Shown in pieces: positions 37,369 through 46,177 of a stretch of DNA of 64,000 bases. A program made the translations under genes and the position numbers. Where the stretch lies: NCBI RefSeq assembly GCF_004569505.1, contig NZ_SPPK01000005.1, positions 245,321 to 309,320 on the forward strand. Reading direction: 5' to 3'. Numbering within the stretch: position 1 is the first letter of the stretch; each line of letters opens with the position of its first letter. This DNA comes from Dysgonomonas mossii. GTDB lineage: Bacteria; Bacteroidota; Bacteroidia; Bacteroidales; Dysgonomonadaceae. Below the pieces are notes generated by a model. The model was given only the letters and a program-made list of their open reading frames with translations, did not search any database and was not told the origin of the DNA.

Positions 37369-38847
37369 ATGAATATTCTTTCATTATTTGTTCTTGTACC
37401 TGTCTTGATGTTGTTAGCATTTATACCATGCCGCAACATTAAACAAATCCGTACCGTAGCGGTAATCGGTGCAGCCATTGAAATAGTATTGGCTGTTGCT
37501 TTACTCTTTATGTTCTATGCAGAACGCAGTGCCGGCAACACAGCCGAAATGTTGTTTACTTATGATAAGGTTTGGTTTGCGGCGTTGAATATCCATTACG
37601 CTATCGGTGTTGATGGTATTTCGGTCTTGATGCTTTTGCTTACCTCTGTTATTATATTCACCGGAACATTTGCGTCATGGAATATGAATCCGCTGCCTAA
37701 AGATTTCTTTATGTGGCTGACCTTACTTTCGGTGGGGGTATATGGATTCTTTATCTCATTGGATATGTTCACGATGTTCTTCTTCTATGAGATTGCTTTG
37801 ATTCCGATGTATCTGCTTATCGGACTATGGGGAACAGGACGAAAAGAATATTCGGCGATGAAACTTACCCTGATGCTGATGGGAGGCTCTGCTTTCCTTG
37901 CAGTTGGTATATTCGGTATCTATTTCAACTCTTCAACAACGGGAGATTATACATTTAATATGCTGGAGGTAGCTGCAAACAATGCAATACCTGTAGCTGC
38001 TCAATATTGGATATTTCCACTTACGTTCTTAGGTTTTGGTGTATTGGGAGCTCTTTTCCCATTCCACACATGGTCACCTGATGGTCACGCATCAGCGCCT
38101 ACAGCAGTGTCTATGCTTCATGCCGGAGTATTGATGAAACTGGGGGGATACGGATGTTTCCGTATAGCAATGCGCCTGATGCCGGAAGTTGCTCACGAAC
38201 TTTCATGGATATTCATTATCCTAACAGGTATAAGCGTTATCTACGGAGCATTGGGAGCTATTTCTCAGACTGACTTGAAATATATCAATGCATACTCTTC
38301 GGTGAGTCACTGCGGACTGGTATTGTTTGCAATATTGATGATGAATCAGACTGCAATGACAGGAGCTGTGATGCAGATGCTTTCACACGGATTGATGACA
38401 GCCCTATTCTTTGCTCTGATAGGAATGATATATGGACGTACTCATACACGTGATATTCGACAGATGGGAGGGCTCATGAAAATTATGCCATTCCTTAGCG
38501 TGTGTTATGTTATTGCCGGTATGGCTTCTTTGGGGCTTCCGGGATTGAGTGGATTCGTAGCAGAGATGACAATCTTTGTAGGTTCATTCCAGCATAGTGA
38601 TCTGTTCCACCGTATATTCACGATTGTTGCCGTATCTTCAATTGTTGCGACAGCAGTTTATATATTGAAAGTAGTTGGCAAAATTTTATATGGACCGGTA
38701 CAAGATCCGCACCATTTGGAGCTGACAGATGCCGTATGGCATGAAAAAGTGGCTACAGTAGGGCTGATTGTTTGTGTTGCCGGAATGGGATTGTTTCCGA
38801 GTTGGATTTCCGATCTTATCAGTGCGAGTTTGGCATATATAAAATAA
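37369..38847 (+). CDS. nuoM: NADH-quinone oxidoreductase subunit M
   Basis: 492 residues, second antiporter-like subunit. FFFYEIALIPMYLLIGLWG (Glu), FPFHTWSPDGHASAPTAVSMLHAGVLMKLGGYG and YSSVSHCGLVLF are typical NuoM signatures. Proton translocation across the inner membrane. Confidence 0.96.
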   Translation: MNILSLFVLVPVLMLLAFIPCRNIKQIRTVAVIGAAIEIVLAVALLFMFYAERSAGNTAEMLFTYDKVWFAALNIHYAIGVDGISVLMLLLTSVIIFTGTFASWNMNPLPKDFFMWLTLLSVGVYGFFISLDMFTMFFFYEIALIPMYLLIGLWGTGRKEYSAMKLTLMLMGGSAFLAVGIFGIYFNSSTTGDYTFNMLEVAANNAIPVAAQYWIFPLTFLGFGVLGALFPFHTWSPDGHASAPTAVSMLHAGVLMKLGGYGCFRIAMRLMPEVAHELSWIFIILTGISVIYGALGAISQTDLKYINAYSSVSHCGLVLFAILMMNQTAMTGAVMQMLSHGLMTALFFALIGMIYGRTHTRDIRQMGGLMKIMPFLSVCYVIAGMASLGLPGLSGFVAEMTIFVGSFQHSDLFHRIFTIVAVSSIVATAVYILKVVGKILYGPVQDPHHLELTDAVWHEKVATVGLIVCVAGMGLFPSWISDLISASLAYIK

Positions 38848-38888
38848 GTAAGGATAAATAGTAAACATTGTAATTTTAAGATATAAAG

Positions 38889-40313
38889 ATGGATTTAAGT
38901 AATTATTTGTTGATGAAGCATGAGCTATCACTGATTGTGGTATTTCTCTTACTTATTTGTTATGATTTGTTTGCTTCAGACAACGCTAAGAAATATTATT
39001 TTCCGGTAGCTTGTGGCATATTCCTTATACATACAGTTTTTTGTTTCTTTATCAAAGACGACGGAAGCTCTTTTGCCGGAATGTATGTTACAGGCCCTGC
39101 TTATCTTACGATAAAGAATATTCTTAATATAGGCGTCTTCCTTATTTTCTTGCAAGCAAACTCATGGCTTAAAAAGCCTGATTCGATATTGAAACGGGGA
39201 GAGTTTTTTATGCTGACAACCCTTACTCTGATTGGGATGTACTTGATGATATCTTCAGGAAACTTCTTGTTATTCTATATCGGGCTCGAAACAGCATCTT
39301 TACCTATCGCAGCTTTAGTTGCTTTTAATAAATACAAAAAAGAATCGGCCGAAGCCGGAGCAAAATATATCTTTAATGCTATATTCTCTTCAGCAATCAT
39401 GACATTCGGATTGTCTTTCCTATACGGAGCTTGCGGAACTCTTTACTATACAGATATAGCTGCAAATATCTATTCTACACCACTTGTGGTTATGGCAATG
39501 GTGTTTGTTATGAGTGGATTGTTCTTTAAGATATCCTTGGTTCCTTTCCATCTTTGGGCACCGGACACATATCAGGGAGCACCTACTAATGTGACTTTGT
39601 ATTTATCTACCATATCGAAAGGAGCGGCTGTATTTGCTCTTATGACTATCTTGTTTAAGGTATTCCCTGCATTACAGGATGTATGGCAAAATATAATCTG
39701 GATTGTAATCCTTGTTACCATTACTGTTGGTAACTTGTTTGCTCTTCGTCAGAAAAATATGAAACGCTTCCTTGCCTTCTCTTCTATTTCGCAGGCAGGA
39801 TATATTATGCTGAGTGTATTTACCGGAACATCGGCAGGTATGGCGGCAACTATATTTTATGTATTTGTTTATATCTTTTCCAATCTTGCAGCCTTTGGCG
39901 TTATCTCAGCAGTGGAAGATAAAACAGGTAAAGTGAATATGGACGACTATAACGGATTGTATTATTCAAATCCGAAATTAGCGTTGGCAATGATGATCGC
40001 CATGTTCTCTCTTGGAGGAATTCCATTTGCCGCAGGATTTTTCAGTAAGCTGTTTGTCTTTATGGCAGCTATGGAACAAGGACACACTTTGTTGGTTTTC
40101 TTAGCGTTCCTCAACACTGTTATATCACTGTTCTATTATCTGTTAGTAGTGAAGGCAATGTTTATAAAAAAGGCAGATTCTCCTATCGAATCGCTAGATA
40201 CAGATAAGTATATGAAAGCTTCTTTAGTAATATCAATGATCGGTATTTTTGCCGTAGGTGTAGTAAGTTACTTCTATGAGTATATAGCACACGTTAGCTT
40301 TGGTATATATTAA
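38889..40313 (+). CDS. nuoN: NADH-quinone oxidoreductase subunit N
   Basis: 474 residues, third antiporter-like subunit. LFYIGLETASLPIAALVAF, SLVPFHLWAPDTYQGAPTNVTLYLSTISKGAA and FLAFSSISQAGYIML match NuoN. It closes the operon; a strong terminator follows after 21 bases. NuoE, NuoF and NuoG are not present. Confidence 0.96.
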   Translation: MDLSNYLLMKHELSLIVVFLLLICYDLFASDNAKKYYFPVACGIFLIHTVFCFFIKDDGSSFAGMYVTGPAYLTIKNILNIGVFLIFLQANSWLKKPDSILKRGEFFMLTTLTLIGMYLMISSGNFLLFYIGLETASLPIAALVAFNKYKKESAEAGAKYIFNAIFSSAIMTFGLSFLYGACGTLYYTDIAANIYSTPLVVMAMVFVMSGLFFKISLVPFHLWAPDTYQGAPTNVTLYLSTISKGAAVFALMTILFKVFPALQDVWQNIIWIVILVTITVGNLFALRQKNMKRFLAFSSISQAGYIMLSVFTGTSAGMAATIFYVFVYIFSNLAAFGVISAVEDKTGKVNMDDYNGLYYSNPKLALAMMIAMFSLGGIPFAAGFFSKLFVFMAAMEQGHTLLVFLAFLNTVISLFYYLLVVKAMFIKKADSPIESLDTDKYMKASLVISMIGIFAVGVVSYFYEYIAHVSFGIY

Positions 40314-40334
40314 AGAATATTAAAGAATAAAAAT

Positions 40335-40378
40335 AATTCGACAGAAGGCCTTATCTTTGGGACTTCTGTCGAATTTTA
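40335..40378 (+). terminator. Rho-independent terminator of the nuo operon
   Basis: A perfect 13-bp stem AATTCGACAGAAG / CTTCTGTCGAATT with a 15-base loop is followed by TTTT. It separates nuo from the ExbB/ExbD pair. Confidence 0.85.
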
Positions 40379-40402
40379 TGTAATAATAAGGAATCAATAT
40401 AT

Positions 40403-41110
40403 ATGAATTTATTCATTTTACTACAAGCAGCAAACCCGGTGATCGAAATGGCAGATCAAGCTGCACAGACTGCACCTGAAGAAACATATTTTAGTCTTGT
40501 ACTGAAAGGGGGATGGGTACTTCTACCTATATTTCTTCTGTCGTTACTCTCCATTTATGTTATTATAAACAAGTGGCTTGTAATAAGTCGTCTGGGAAAG
40601 AAAGACTCTATTTGGCTGTCTCGCGTTATTGAGTTGGTGAATGAAGGGAAAATCGATAAGGCCTTGAAATTTTGTATAGAACGTCCTTATGCTTCGGCGA
40701 AAGTTATTGCCGCCGGATTGAAAGAATTTGAATTGAGTGAAAAAGAGATAGAAGAAGCAATGGAGGTTGAAGCACGCCAACAGGTAAATATCCTTGAAAA
40801 CCAAATGAACTGGTTGGGAATTACCGCTTCTATTGCACCTATGCTTGGATTTTTAGGAACAATATTTGGAGTTATAAAGATATTTTATGATATTGCACGT
40901 ACAAATGATCTCGCTATCGATACTATTTCTACCGGATTGTATCAGAAAATGATATGTTCGGCAGCCGGTTTGTTGGTAGGTATTGTTGCATATTCAGGTT
41001 ACTACATACTCAATGGACGTATTGATAAAGTAGTTGTAAACATAGACAAAGACTCGAACGAAGTGCTTAAAGCTATACGTGCATCTAAGAAGGGAACAAT
41101 AGTAGCATAA
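40403..41110 (+). CDS. MotA/TolQ/ExbB family proton channel
   Basis: 235 residues with membrane helices near 30-52, 135-160 and 175-200. NWLGITASIAPMLGFLGTIFGVIKIF and STGLYQKMICSAAGLLVGIVAYSGYY carry the family signature. It would use the proton gradient to energise TonB or Tol together with the ExbD-like protein encoded 31 bases downstream. There is no TonB gene next to it. Confidence 0.93.
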   Translation: MNLFILLQAANPVIEMADQAAQTAPEETYFSLVLKGGWVLLPIFLLSLLSIYVIINKWLVISRLGKKDSIWLSRVIELVNEGKIDKALKFCIERPYASAKVIAAGLKEFELSEKEIEEAMEVEARQQVNILENQMNWLGITASIAPMLGFLGTIFGVIKIFYDIARTNDLAIDTISTGLYQKMICSAAGLLVGIVAYSGYYILNGRIDKVVVNIDKDSNEVLKAIRASKKGTIVA

Positions 41111-41141
41111 TATTTGTTTTGAGTAAAGACATTGAATTAAA

Positions 41142-41561
41142 ATGAAGATAGAACGAAGAAAAACAAGAACAGCCGAGGTATATACTGCATCATTGAATGA
41201 TATAATGTTCTTTTTATTATTATTCTTTCTTATTATATCCACGATGGTGACACCAGCTGCCATCAGAGTGCTACTTCCCAATGCCGCAACCTCGGAAAAG
41301 GTAGTGACAAAGAAAAATATAAACGTAATCATAACAAAAGATTTACGATATTACATTGATGACAAAGAACTACAAAAAAGTGAATTAGAGTCTGCATTGG
41401 GCGCTGTCCTGGCAAAGGAGAAGGCTGATAACCCAAATGTAGAAATGAACGTTTTGCTACAAGCCGATAAGTCGTTGAGCTTACAGGATGTTGTAGATGT
41501 TATAGATATAGGAAATAAACTTCAGGTGAAGATGGTTCTTTTCACTCAAAAACCTGAATGA
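41142..41561 (+). CDS. ExbD/TolR family biopolymer transport protein
   Basis: 139 residues. One N-terminal membrane helix (about 23-42) holds the conserved proton-binding Asp in ASLNDIMFFLLLFFLI. The periplasmic domain follows, ending QVKMVLFTQKPE. It pairs with the adjacent ExbB-like channel. A second, larger ExbD relative lies at 48698-49330. Confidence 0.92.
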   Translation: MKIERRKTRTAEVYTASLNDIMFFLLLFFLIISTMVTPAAIRVLLPNAATSEKVVTKKNINVIITKDLRYYIDDKELQKSELESALGAVLAKEKADNPNVEMNVLLQADKSLSLQDVVDVIDIGNKLQVKMVLFTQKPE

Positions 41562-41678
41562 TTTATACTCAATAATCTTTATATTATAAAGTTTTAAAAA
41601 GAGGTGATATAATTTTTTATCACTGACAGATGCAACACTTCCACAAAAAATGCATCTTTAAAGTGAGGCTTAGCCAAT

Positions 41679-42227
41679 ATGAATGAACTGCAAATGATAG
41701 CAGGCTGTAAAGAACAAAAGCGAGACGCACAAAAAATGCTCTACGAAACTTATGCTCGTAAGATGTATAGCATATGTCTCCGTTATAGTTCGGATCAGGA
41801 TGCTGCGCAGGATCTTTTACAGGATGGCTTCATGAAAGTTTTTTCAAATATCGGTTCATATCAGGAAAGAGGTTCTTTTGAAGGATGGATGAAACGCGTA
41901 TTTATAAACCTTGCTTTAGAAAACTTAAGAAAGAAAAAGTCAATATTTCATTCTTCTGAGGATATCCAAAATCTCCCGGAGGTCGTTGATGAATCAACAG
42001 AAGACGATCAGATGTACAGGATATCGGAAACGGAACTATTGAAAATGGTACAAGAATTACCGAAAGGTTACTCTACTGTTTTTAATTTGTATGCTATAGA
42101 AGATTACTCCCATAAAGAAATTGCTGATATGCTTGGTATAAGTGAAGGAACTTCTCGCTCACAGTATGTGAGGGCCAGGCAAATATTGCAGGATAGGGTA
42201 AAAAAATATGTAAACGAGAGAGTGTAA
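41679..42227 (+). CDS. ECF-type RNA polymerase sigma-70 factor
   Basis: 182 residues. Region 2 (about 20-90) includes LYSICLRY-like MYSICLRYSSDQDAAQDLLQDGFMKVF and GSFEGWMKRVFINLALENLRKK. Region 4 (about 125-175) has LPKGYSTVFNLYAIEDYSHKEIADMLGISEGTSRSQYVRAR, a DNA-binding helix-turn-helix. The stop is only 2 bases before the next gene, so the pair is translationally coupled; that partner probably controls the sigma factor. Confidence 0.93.
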   Translation: MNELQMIAGCKEQKRDAQKMLYETYARKMYSICLRYSSDQDAAQDLLQDGFMKVFSNIGSYQERGSFEGWMKRVFINLALENLRKKKSIFHSSEDIQNLPEVVDESTEDDQMYRISETELLKMVQELPKGYSTVFNLYAIEDYSHKEIADMLGISEGTSRSQYVRARQILQDRVKKYVNERV

Positions 42228-42229
42228 AG

Positions 42230-43492
42230 ATGATAGAAGATAAAGACAAAATAAAGGATCTATTCTCCTCAAAGTTGAAAGACTTTGAGCCGGAAGTGCC
42301 TGCATCCCTATGGGGTGGGTTAGATCAGCTTTTGTCTCAGCAGGCAGCACCTGCTGACCCATCTTCTGCGTCCAGCTCCACCTCTTCTTCTTCGGGTTCT
42401 TCTGTTGCAACAGCCTCTAAGGTCTCTCTAATAAAGACTGCATTGATAACAGTAGGTGTTGCTGCGGCAGTTGTTACCGGTGTACTACTTATTCCGAAAG
42501 GCAGTAATTTGGTTGTACCCGAAGAACCAAAAGTAGCTACAATAGAAGAAGCTATTCAGGATACAATCAAGCTTGATGATACAACGATCGTGATTTCTCC
42601 ACGACCTGCGATAAGACCTATTATAGCAAGAGCCGAGCTGCAGGAGAAGAAAGCAGTTGTTGATGTGCAGGTTTCAACTCCTTCACAAGATCTGGAGAAA
42701 GAATCGATTAAACCGGAAAAGAAAGAAGAAGTAAAAGAGAAATCCTTGCGCAGTAGTGACGATCATAGGACGGTGCAACTCTTGCCGAAAAAGAAATCGG
42801 GTTCAGGTCTTTCTGTAGGGTTTTCTGCTAATTCAGCTTTATTTGGGCAAGATATCAGTCAAAGTGGTGGACGTTTATTATTCTCTTATCCTACCAGAGG
42901 CAGATCTTTCAATGATGCCCTTGCTAAAGAAAATAAAGAATTTAAGTTGCAACATAGTTTGCCGATTTCATTTGGATTGAAGGTTTCTAAAAGCATTACT
43001 CCTAATTTATCTTTAGAAACAGGTATTGTTTACACTTATCTTTCTTCTAAGATAACGTCAAATAGTGCCTTTAATATTCGAGAAAATCAATACTTCCATT
43101 ATTTGGGGGTACCATTAACGTTGAATTATAAATTCTATGAATTGGGCAAGGCTAAGTTTTATTTCTCTGCCGGAGGGATGGTGCAAAAAGATATTAAGGG
43201 ACAATATGAAAGTAAGATAGCGTATACAGAATCTACCCTTATTGTTATGGGGCTCCCTCGAGATCTCTATTATTCAGAGCCATACTATATGAAAGAATCA
43301 ATAAAACAGGCTAATCCTCAATTTTCTGCAAATGTAGGGATAGGAGGTGCATATCCTATTTATAAAAAATTGTATCTTTACGGAACGATTGGAGGTGCTT
43401 ATTATTTTGATGCCGGAAATAAGTACTCCACAATATACTCAGATCGAAAAATTCAATTGGATTTTAATCTGGGTGTTAAGTTCGATTTTTAA
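42230..43492 (+). CDS. Membrane-anchored outer-membrane beta-barrel-like protein coupled to the ECF sigma gene (possible anti-sigma role)
   Basis: 420 residues in one frame. Residues 1-36 (KDLFSSKLKDFEPEVPASLWGGLDQLL) resemble the cytoplasmic motif found next to Bacteroidota ECF factors. A Ser-rich linker (45-59) leads to a single membrane helix (about 66-88). A charged, Lys/Glu-rich periplasmic linker (about 95-190) connects to a C-terminal domain with beta-barrel strand pattern (about 195-420), ending in Phe (LGVKFDF). This arrangement suggests a protein that reaches from the inner membrane towards the outer membrane and could signal to the sigma factor. The anti-sigma role is inferred from position. 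Confidence 0.75.
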   Translation: MIEDKDKIKDLFSSKLKDFEPEVPASLWGGLDQLLSQQAAPADPSSASSSTSSSSGSSVATASKVSLIKTALITVGVAAAVVTGVLLIPKGSNLVVPEEPKVATIEEAIQDTIKLDDTTIVISPRPAIRPIIARAELQEKKAVVDVQVSTPSQDLEKESIKPEKKEEVKEKSLRSSDDHRTVQLLPKKKSGSGLSVGFSANSALFGQDISQSGGRLLFSYPTRGRSFNDALAKENKEFKLQHSLPISFGLKVSKSITPNLSLETGIVYTYLSSKITSNSAFNIRENQYFHYLGVPLTLNYKFYELGKAKFYFSAGGMVQKDIKGQYESKIAYTESTLIVMGLPRDLYYSEPYYMKESIKQANPQFSANVGIGGAYPIYKKLYLYGTIGGAYYFDAGNKYSTIYSDRKIQLDFNLGVKFDF

Positions 43493-43517
43493 TATTTACG
43501 AATAATTAATTTAAAAC

Positions 43518-44339
43518 ATGAAAACATCAATACTAAAATTGATCTGTGGGGTATTTGCTGTAGGGCTTTTATTTTCTTCTTGCCTTGGAGACAGCGATAA
43601 TAAGATAAATATTAACAATGACTATGTTTTTGTAACCACCAAGAACAGCATGAAAGTAGCCGCTGTAGCAAGTTACAGAACATGGATCGTTACAGATCAG
43701 GTAAGCGCCTCGAATACTATAGAAGGACAGTATTATACGATGGGTTATTCTATAAATACTTCTCAATCATTGGGTAATGGGGTTTATCAAGGAACCGATT
43801 ATGGCCAACCCTTGGTTAGAATAGAACAAACCAGTGTAGCCGTTAAAGCTCCGGATAGAGTAGATGACTTTAACCCAACGACATTCACATCTCCATTTCC
43901 TTATCCGATAAAAGATTTTTTTGGAGACGGATGGGTTTTTGGAGCTCAGGCACAATTGAAGGAAGGAACTGTTACAGATATGTATTTTTATTATGATGCT
44001 TCTAATCAAAAAGAAGAAGTCAATGGTGTAGTTCAAGAAATAGGGAATAATAAGATAATTATCGATGTTAGATTTGGAAAAAGACTTGAAGGTAATGGAG
44101 CTCTAGGTAGTAGAGCTATATTATATGTAGCGAAAATGACGCAATTAAGATCGTATTTCCAATATCAGAGTGGAAAATTCAGCTTCAATAATGAAAAAAG
44201 CGTTGCTATCCCTATAAAATTCCGTTATAACAAGACCGTTACAGAAAATGGTCAGGATGTTGTAAAAGAAACATTAGATGGAAATTGGAACACCGACTCA
44301 TCTGCCAAATATCTCCTATACTTTGAGTCAGCATCTTAA
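43518..44339 (+). CDS. NigD-like lipoprotein
   Basis: 273 residues with a lipoprotein signal peptide; the lipobox Cys is in LLFSSCLGD. The N-terminal OB-like region (NDYVFVTTKNSMKVAAVASYRTWIVTD) and beta-rich remainder fit the NigD-like family of Bacteroidales, first noted in a bacteriocin locus but widespread and of unknown function. It follows the barrel protein by 25 bases and a terminator closes the unit, so it is probably part of the sigma operon or its target. Confidence 0.8.
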   Translation: MKTSILKLICGVFAVGLLFSSCLGDSDNKININNDYVFVTTKNSMKVAAVASYRTWIVTDQVSASNTIEGQYYTMGYSINTSQSLGNGVYQGTDYGQPLVRIEQTSVAVKAPDRVDDFNPTTFTSPFPYPIKDFFGDGWVFGAQAQLKEGTVTDMYFYYDASNQKEEVNGVVQEIGNNKIIIDVRFGKRLEGNGALGSRAILYVAKMTQLRSYFQYQSGKFSFNNEKSVAIPIKFRYNKTVTENGQDVVKETLDGNWNTDSSAKYLLYFESAS

Positions 44340-44363
44340 TAGTATATGATGAAATATATGAGA

Positions 44364-44393
44364 AGGCACAACAATCAAAAGTTGTGCTTTTTT
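44364..44393 (+). terminator. Rho-independent terminator after the NigD-like gene
   Basis: GCACAAC (44366-44372) pairs with GTTGTGC (44381-44387) around an 8-base loop and is followed by TTTTTTG. Confidence 0.8.
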
Positions 44394-44437
44394 GTTATAA
44401 ATAAGTTTTATATTAATATTAAAAAAGACGATAAGGA

Positions 44438-44953
44438 ATGATTGAAGTTGTAGAAGAGTATTTACCTCAGATTATAGCGTCAGTTTTTATTATATTACTA
44501 ACGCCACTATCTAAATATGTATCAAGAAAGATAATAATAAAATATGGGCAACTAACCTTAAAGGCTGAAGCCCGAATATTTCAAATAATACAGGTAATCA
44601 ATATACTGATTAATTTTGTTTGTGTTGTTGCGCTTGCAATTATATGGGGAGTACAACCACAGAATATGTTGGTTGCAGTTTCTTCTATATTTGCTGTTAT
44701 TGGGGTTGCTTTGTTTGCGCAATGGTCTATCCTGAGCAATATTACGGCTGGCATTATAATTTTCTTTTCGATGCCGTTCAGAATAGGGGACAAAATACAT
44801 ATTCTTGATAAGGATACGCCGATAGAGGCTACAATAGAAAATGTGCTTACTTTTCATACATACCTCAGAACAATGGATGGAGAACAGATTATAATACCTA
44901 ATTCTTTATTTCTTCAAAAAATAGTATCGGTTGGCAAACCGAAAGAAGAATAA
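44438..44953 (+). CDS. Small MscS-family mechanosensitive channel
   Basis: 171 residues. Helices near 13-30, 58-75 and 80-105 are followed by the pore/beta domain FAQWSILSNITAGIIIFFSMPFRIGDKI and DGEQIIIPNSLF, the MscS core. It lacks the long C-terminal vestibule of E. coli MscS, so it is a short variant. Likely releases solutes on osmotic downshock. Confidence 0.88.
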   Translation: MIEVVEEYLPQIIASVFIILLTPLSKYVSRKIIIKYGQLTLKAEARIFQIIQVINILINFVCVVALAIIWGVQPQNMLVAVSSIFAVIGVALFAQWSILSNITAGIIIFFSMPFRIGDKIHILDKDTPIEATIENVLTFHTYLRTMDGEQIIIPNSLFLQKIVSVGKPKEE

Positions 44954-44980
44954 TGAAATAACAACAAGCGATTTTTTTTC

Positions 44981-44988
44981 TATATTTG
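44981..44988 (+). promoter_or_regulatory. Possible -7 box for ssb
   Basis: TATATTTG matches the -7 consensus 30 bases before the ssb ATG. No clear -33 TTG is seen at the expected distance. Confidence 0.4.
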
Positions 44989-45017
44989 TGTACTATAGTT
45001 AAAAAATATTTCAGGAT

Positions 45018-45482
45018 ATGTCGATAAATAAAGTAATACTGGTAGGAAATGTAGGGAAAGACCCCGATGTAAAATATTTTGATAACGGAAGCGTTGTTGC
45101 TAACTTTACGTTGGCTACTACCGAAAGAGGCTACACAGCTGCAAACGGAACTCAGATACCTGACCGTACAGAGTGGCATAATATTGTTTGCTGGCGTGGC
45201 TTGGCTAAAGTCGCAGAACAATTTGTGAGAAAAGGTACTCAGGTATATGTTGAAGGGAAAATCCGTTCGCGTACTTACGATGATGCCAATGGAGTGAAGC
45301 GTTACGTTAATGAGATATATGCAGACAATCTTGAACTATTGGGAAGTCGTAAACGTGAAGGCGGAGACTCTCCTGCCGGCTATGGTTCACCTACGGGGTA
45401 TGGTTCGGATAATACACCGACAGAGAATACAGGATATCAAGCTCCTCCGATGATGGGAGAGGAGGATGACCTGCCATTCTGA
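45018..45482 (+). CDS. ssb: Single-stranded DNA-binding protein
   Basis: 154 residues. The OB-fold (about 1-110) starts SINKVILVGNVGKDPDV and includes EWHNIVCWRGLAKVAEQFVRKG. A Gly/Ser/Pro-rich linker leads to the acidic tip EEDDLPF, which binds partner proteins. It binds ssDNA in replication and repair. Confidence 0.96.
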   Translation: MSINKVILVGNVGKDPDVKYFDNGSVVANFTLATTERGYTAANGTQIPDRTEWHNIVCWRGLAKVAEQFVRKGTQVYVEGKIRSRTYDDANGVKRYVNEIYADNLELLGSRKREGGDSPAGYGSPTGYGSDNTPTENTGYQAPPMMGEEDDLPF

Positions 45483-45547
45483 TTTAGATACTGAAAGATA
45501 TGTATAATGCTTCCTTAGAGGAAGAGTATGGAATAAAATATAAAACT

Positions 45548-45595
45548 GAACAGATTAAGTAAAATAGTAACCACTGTTTGATTAATCTGTTCTTT
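45548..45595 (+). terminator. Possible terminator after ssb
   Basis: A perfect 11-bp inverted repeat GAACAGATTAA / TTAATCTGTTC (45548-45558 with 45582-45592) has a 23-base loop and only a short T-run, so termination would be weak. Confidence 0.5.
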
Positions 45596-45606
45596 GTATT
45601 GTTACG

Positions 45607-46170
45607 ATGAAAATATTAAGTATTCTTTTTTTTGTTTTTACATTTACTTTAAGTTCCTGTAGCGAATATACCCCTAAGCCTATTGGATATGCTCGTATAG
45701 AAAAGGTGGCGGCTGACACTGTTAGGTTACAAGGTTCAGGCTTCTCTTTTCTATACTCCTCTCTCGCAAAAATAGAATACTTGAATCCCGAAGTTAAAAA
45801 TGAGGTTTGGTTCAATATTTATTATCCGACATACAAAGCAAAAATTTATTGTACCTATATTCCAACCAATAATAAAGAATTATCCAAGATGCTTGACGAT
45901 AGTCATCAATTGGCATATAGCCATGCGGTGAGGGCGGAGAGCATATCACAAACTCAATTTTCTGATTCGCTAAAACATTTATCAGGCTTGATATATGATA
46001 TAAAAGGCTCTGTTGCATCTCCTATCCAATTTTACGTGACCAATAATTCTTCAAAATTTATGAGAGGTGCACTATATTTTGACGATGCTGTAAAATCAGA
46101 CTCAATCGTTCCTGTCGTTGCTTTTTTGCGTGACGATATTGTTCGCATCATGAAGTCGCTGCAATGGTAG
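45607..46170 (+). CDS. gldD: GldD-like gliding motility lipoprotein
   Basis: 187 residues with a lipobox (TLSSC, Cys18). After it, SEYTPKPIGYARIE is the family start, and VWFNIYYPTYKAKIYCTYIP and SPIQFYVTNNSSKFMRGALYF are conserved segments. GldD is an inner-membrane-facing lipoprotein needed for gliding in Flavobacterium, but non-gliding Bacteroidales keep it. ssb lies just upstream as usual; the expected gldE between them is absent here. Confidence 0.88.
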   Translation: MKILSILFFVFTFTLSSCSEYTPKPIGYARIEKVAADTVRLQGSGFSFLYSSLAKIEYLNPEVKNEVWFNIYYPTYKAKIYCTYIPTNNKELSKMLDDSHQLAYSHAVRAESISQTQFSDSLKHLSGLIYDIKGSVASPIQFYVTNNSSKFMRGALYFDDAVKSDSIVPVVAFLRDDIVRIMKSLQW

Positions 46171-46177
46171 TACGGTA

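Noticed and set aside
40352..40359. TATCTTTG -7-like box
   Set aside because: It lies in the loop of the nuo terminator and has no -33 element.
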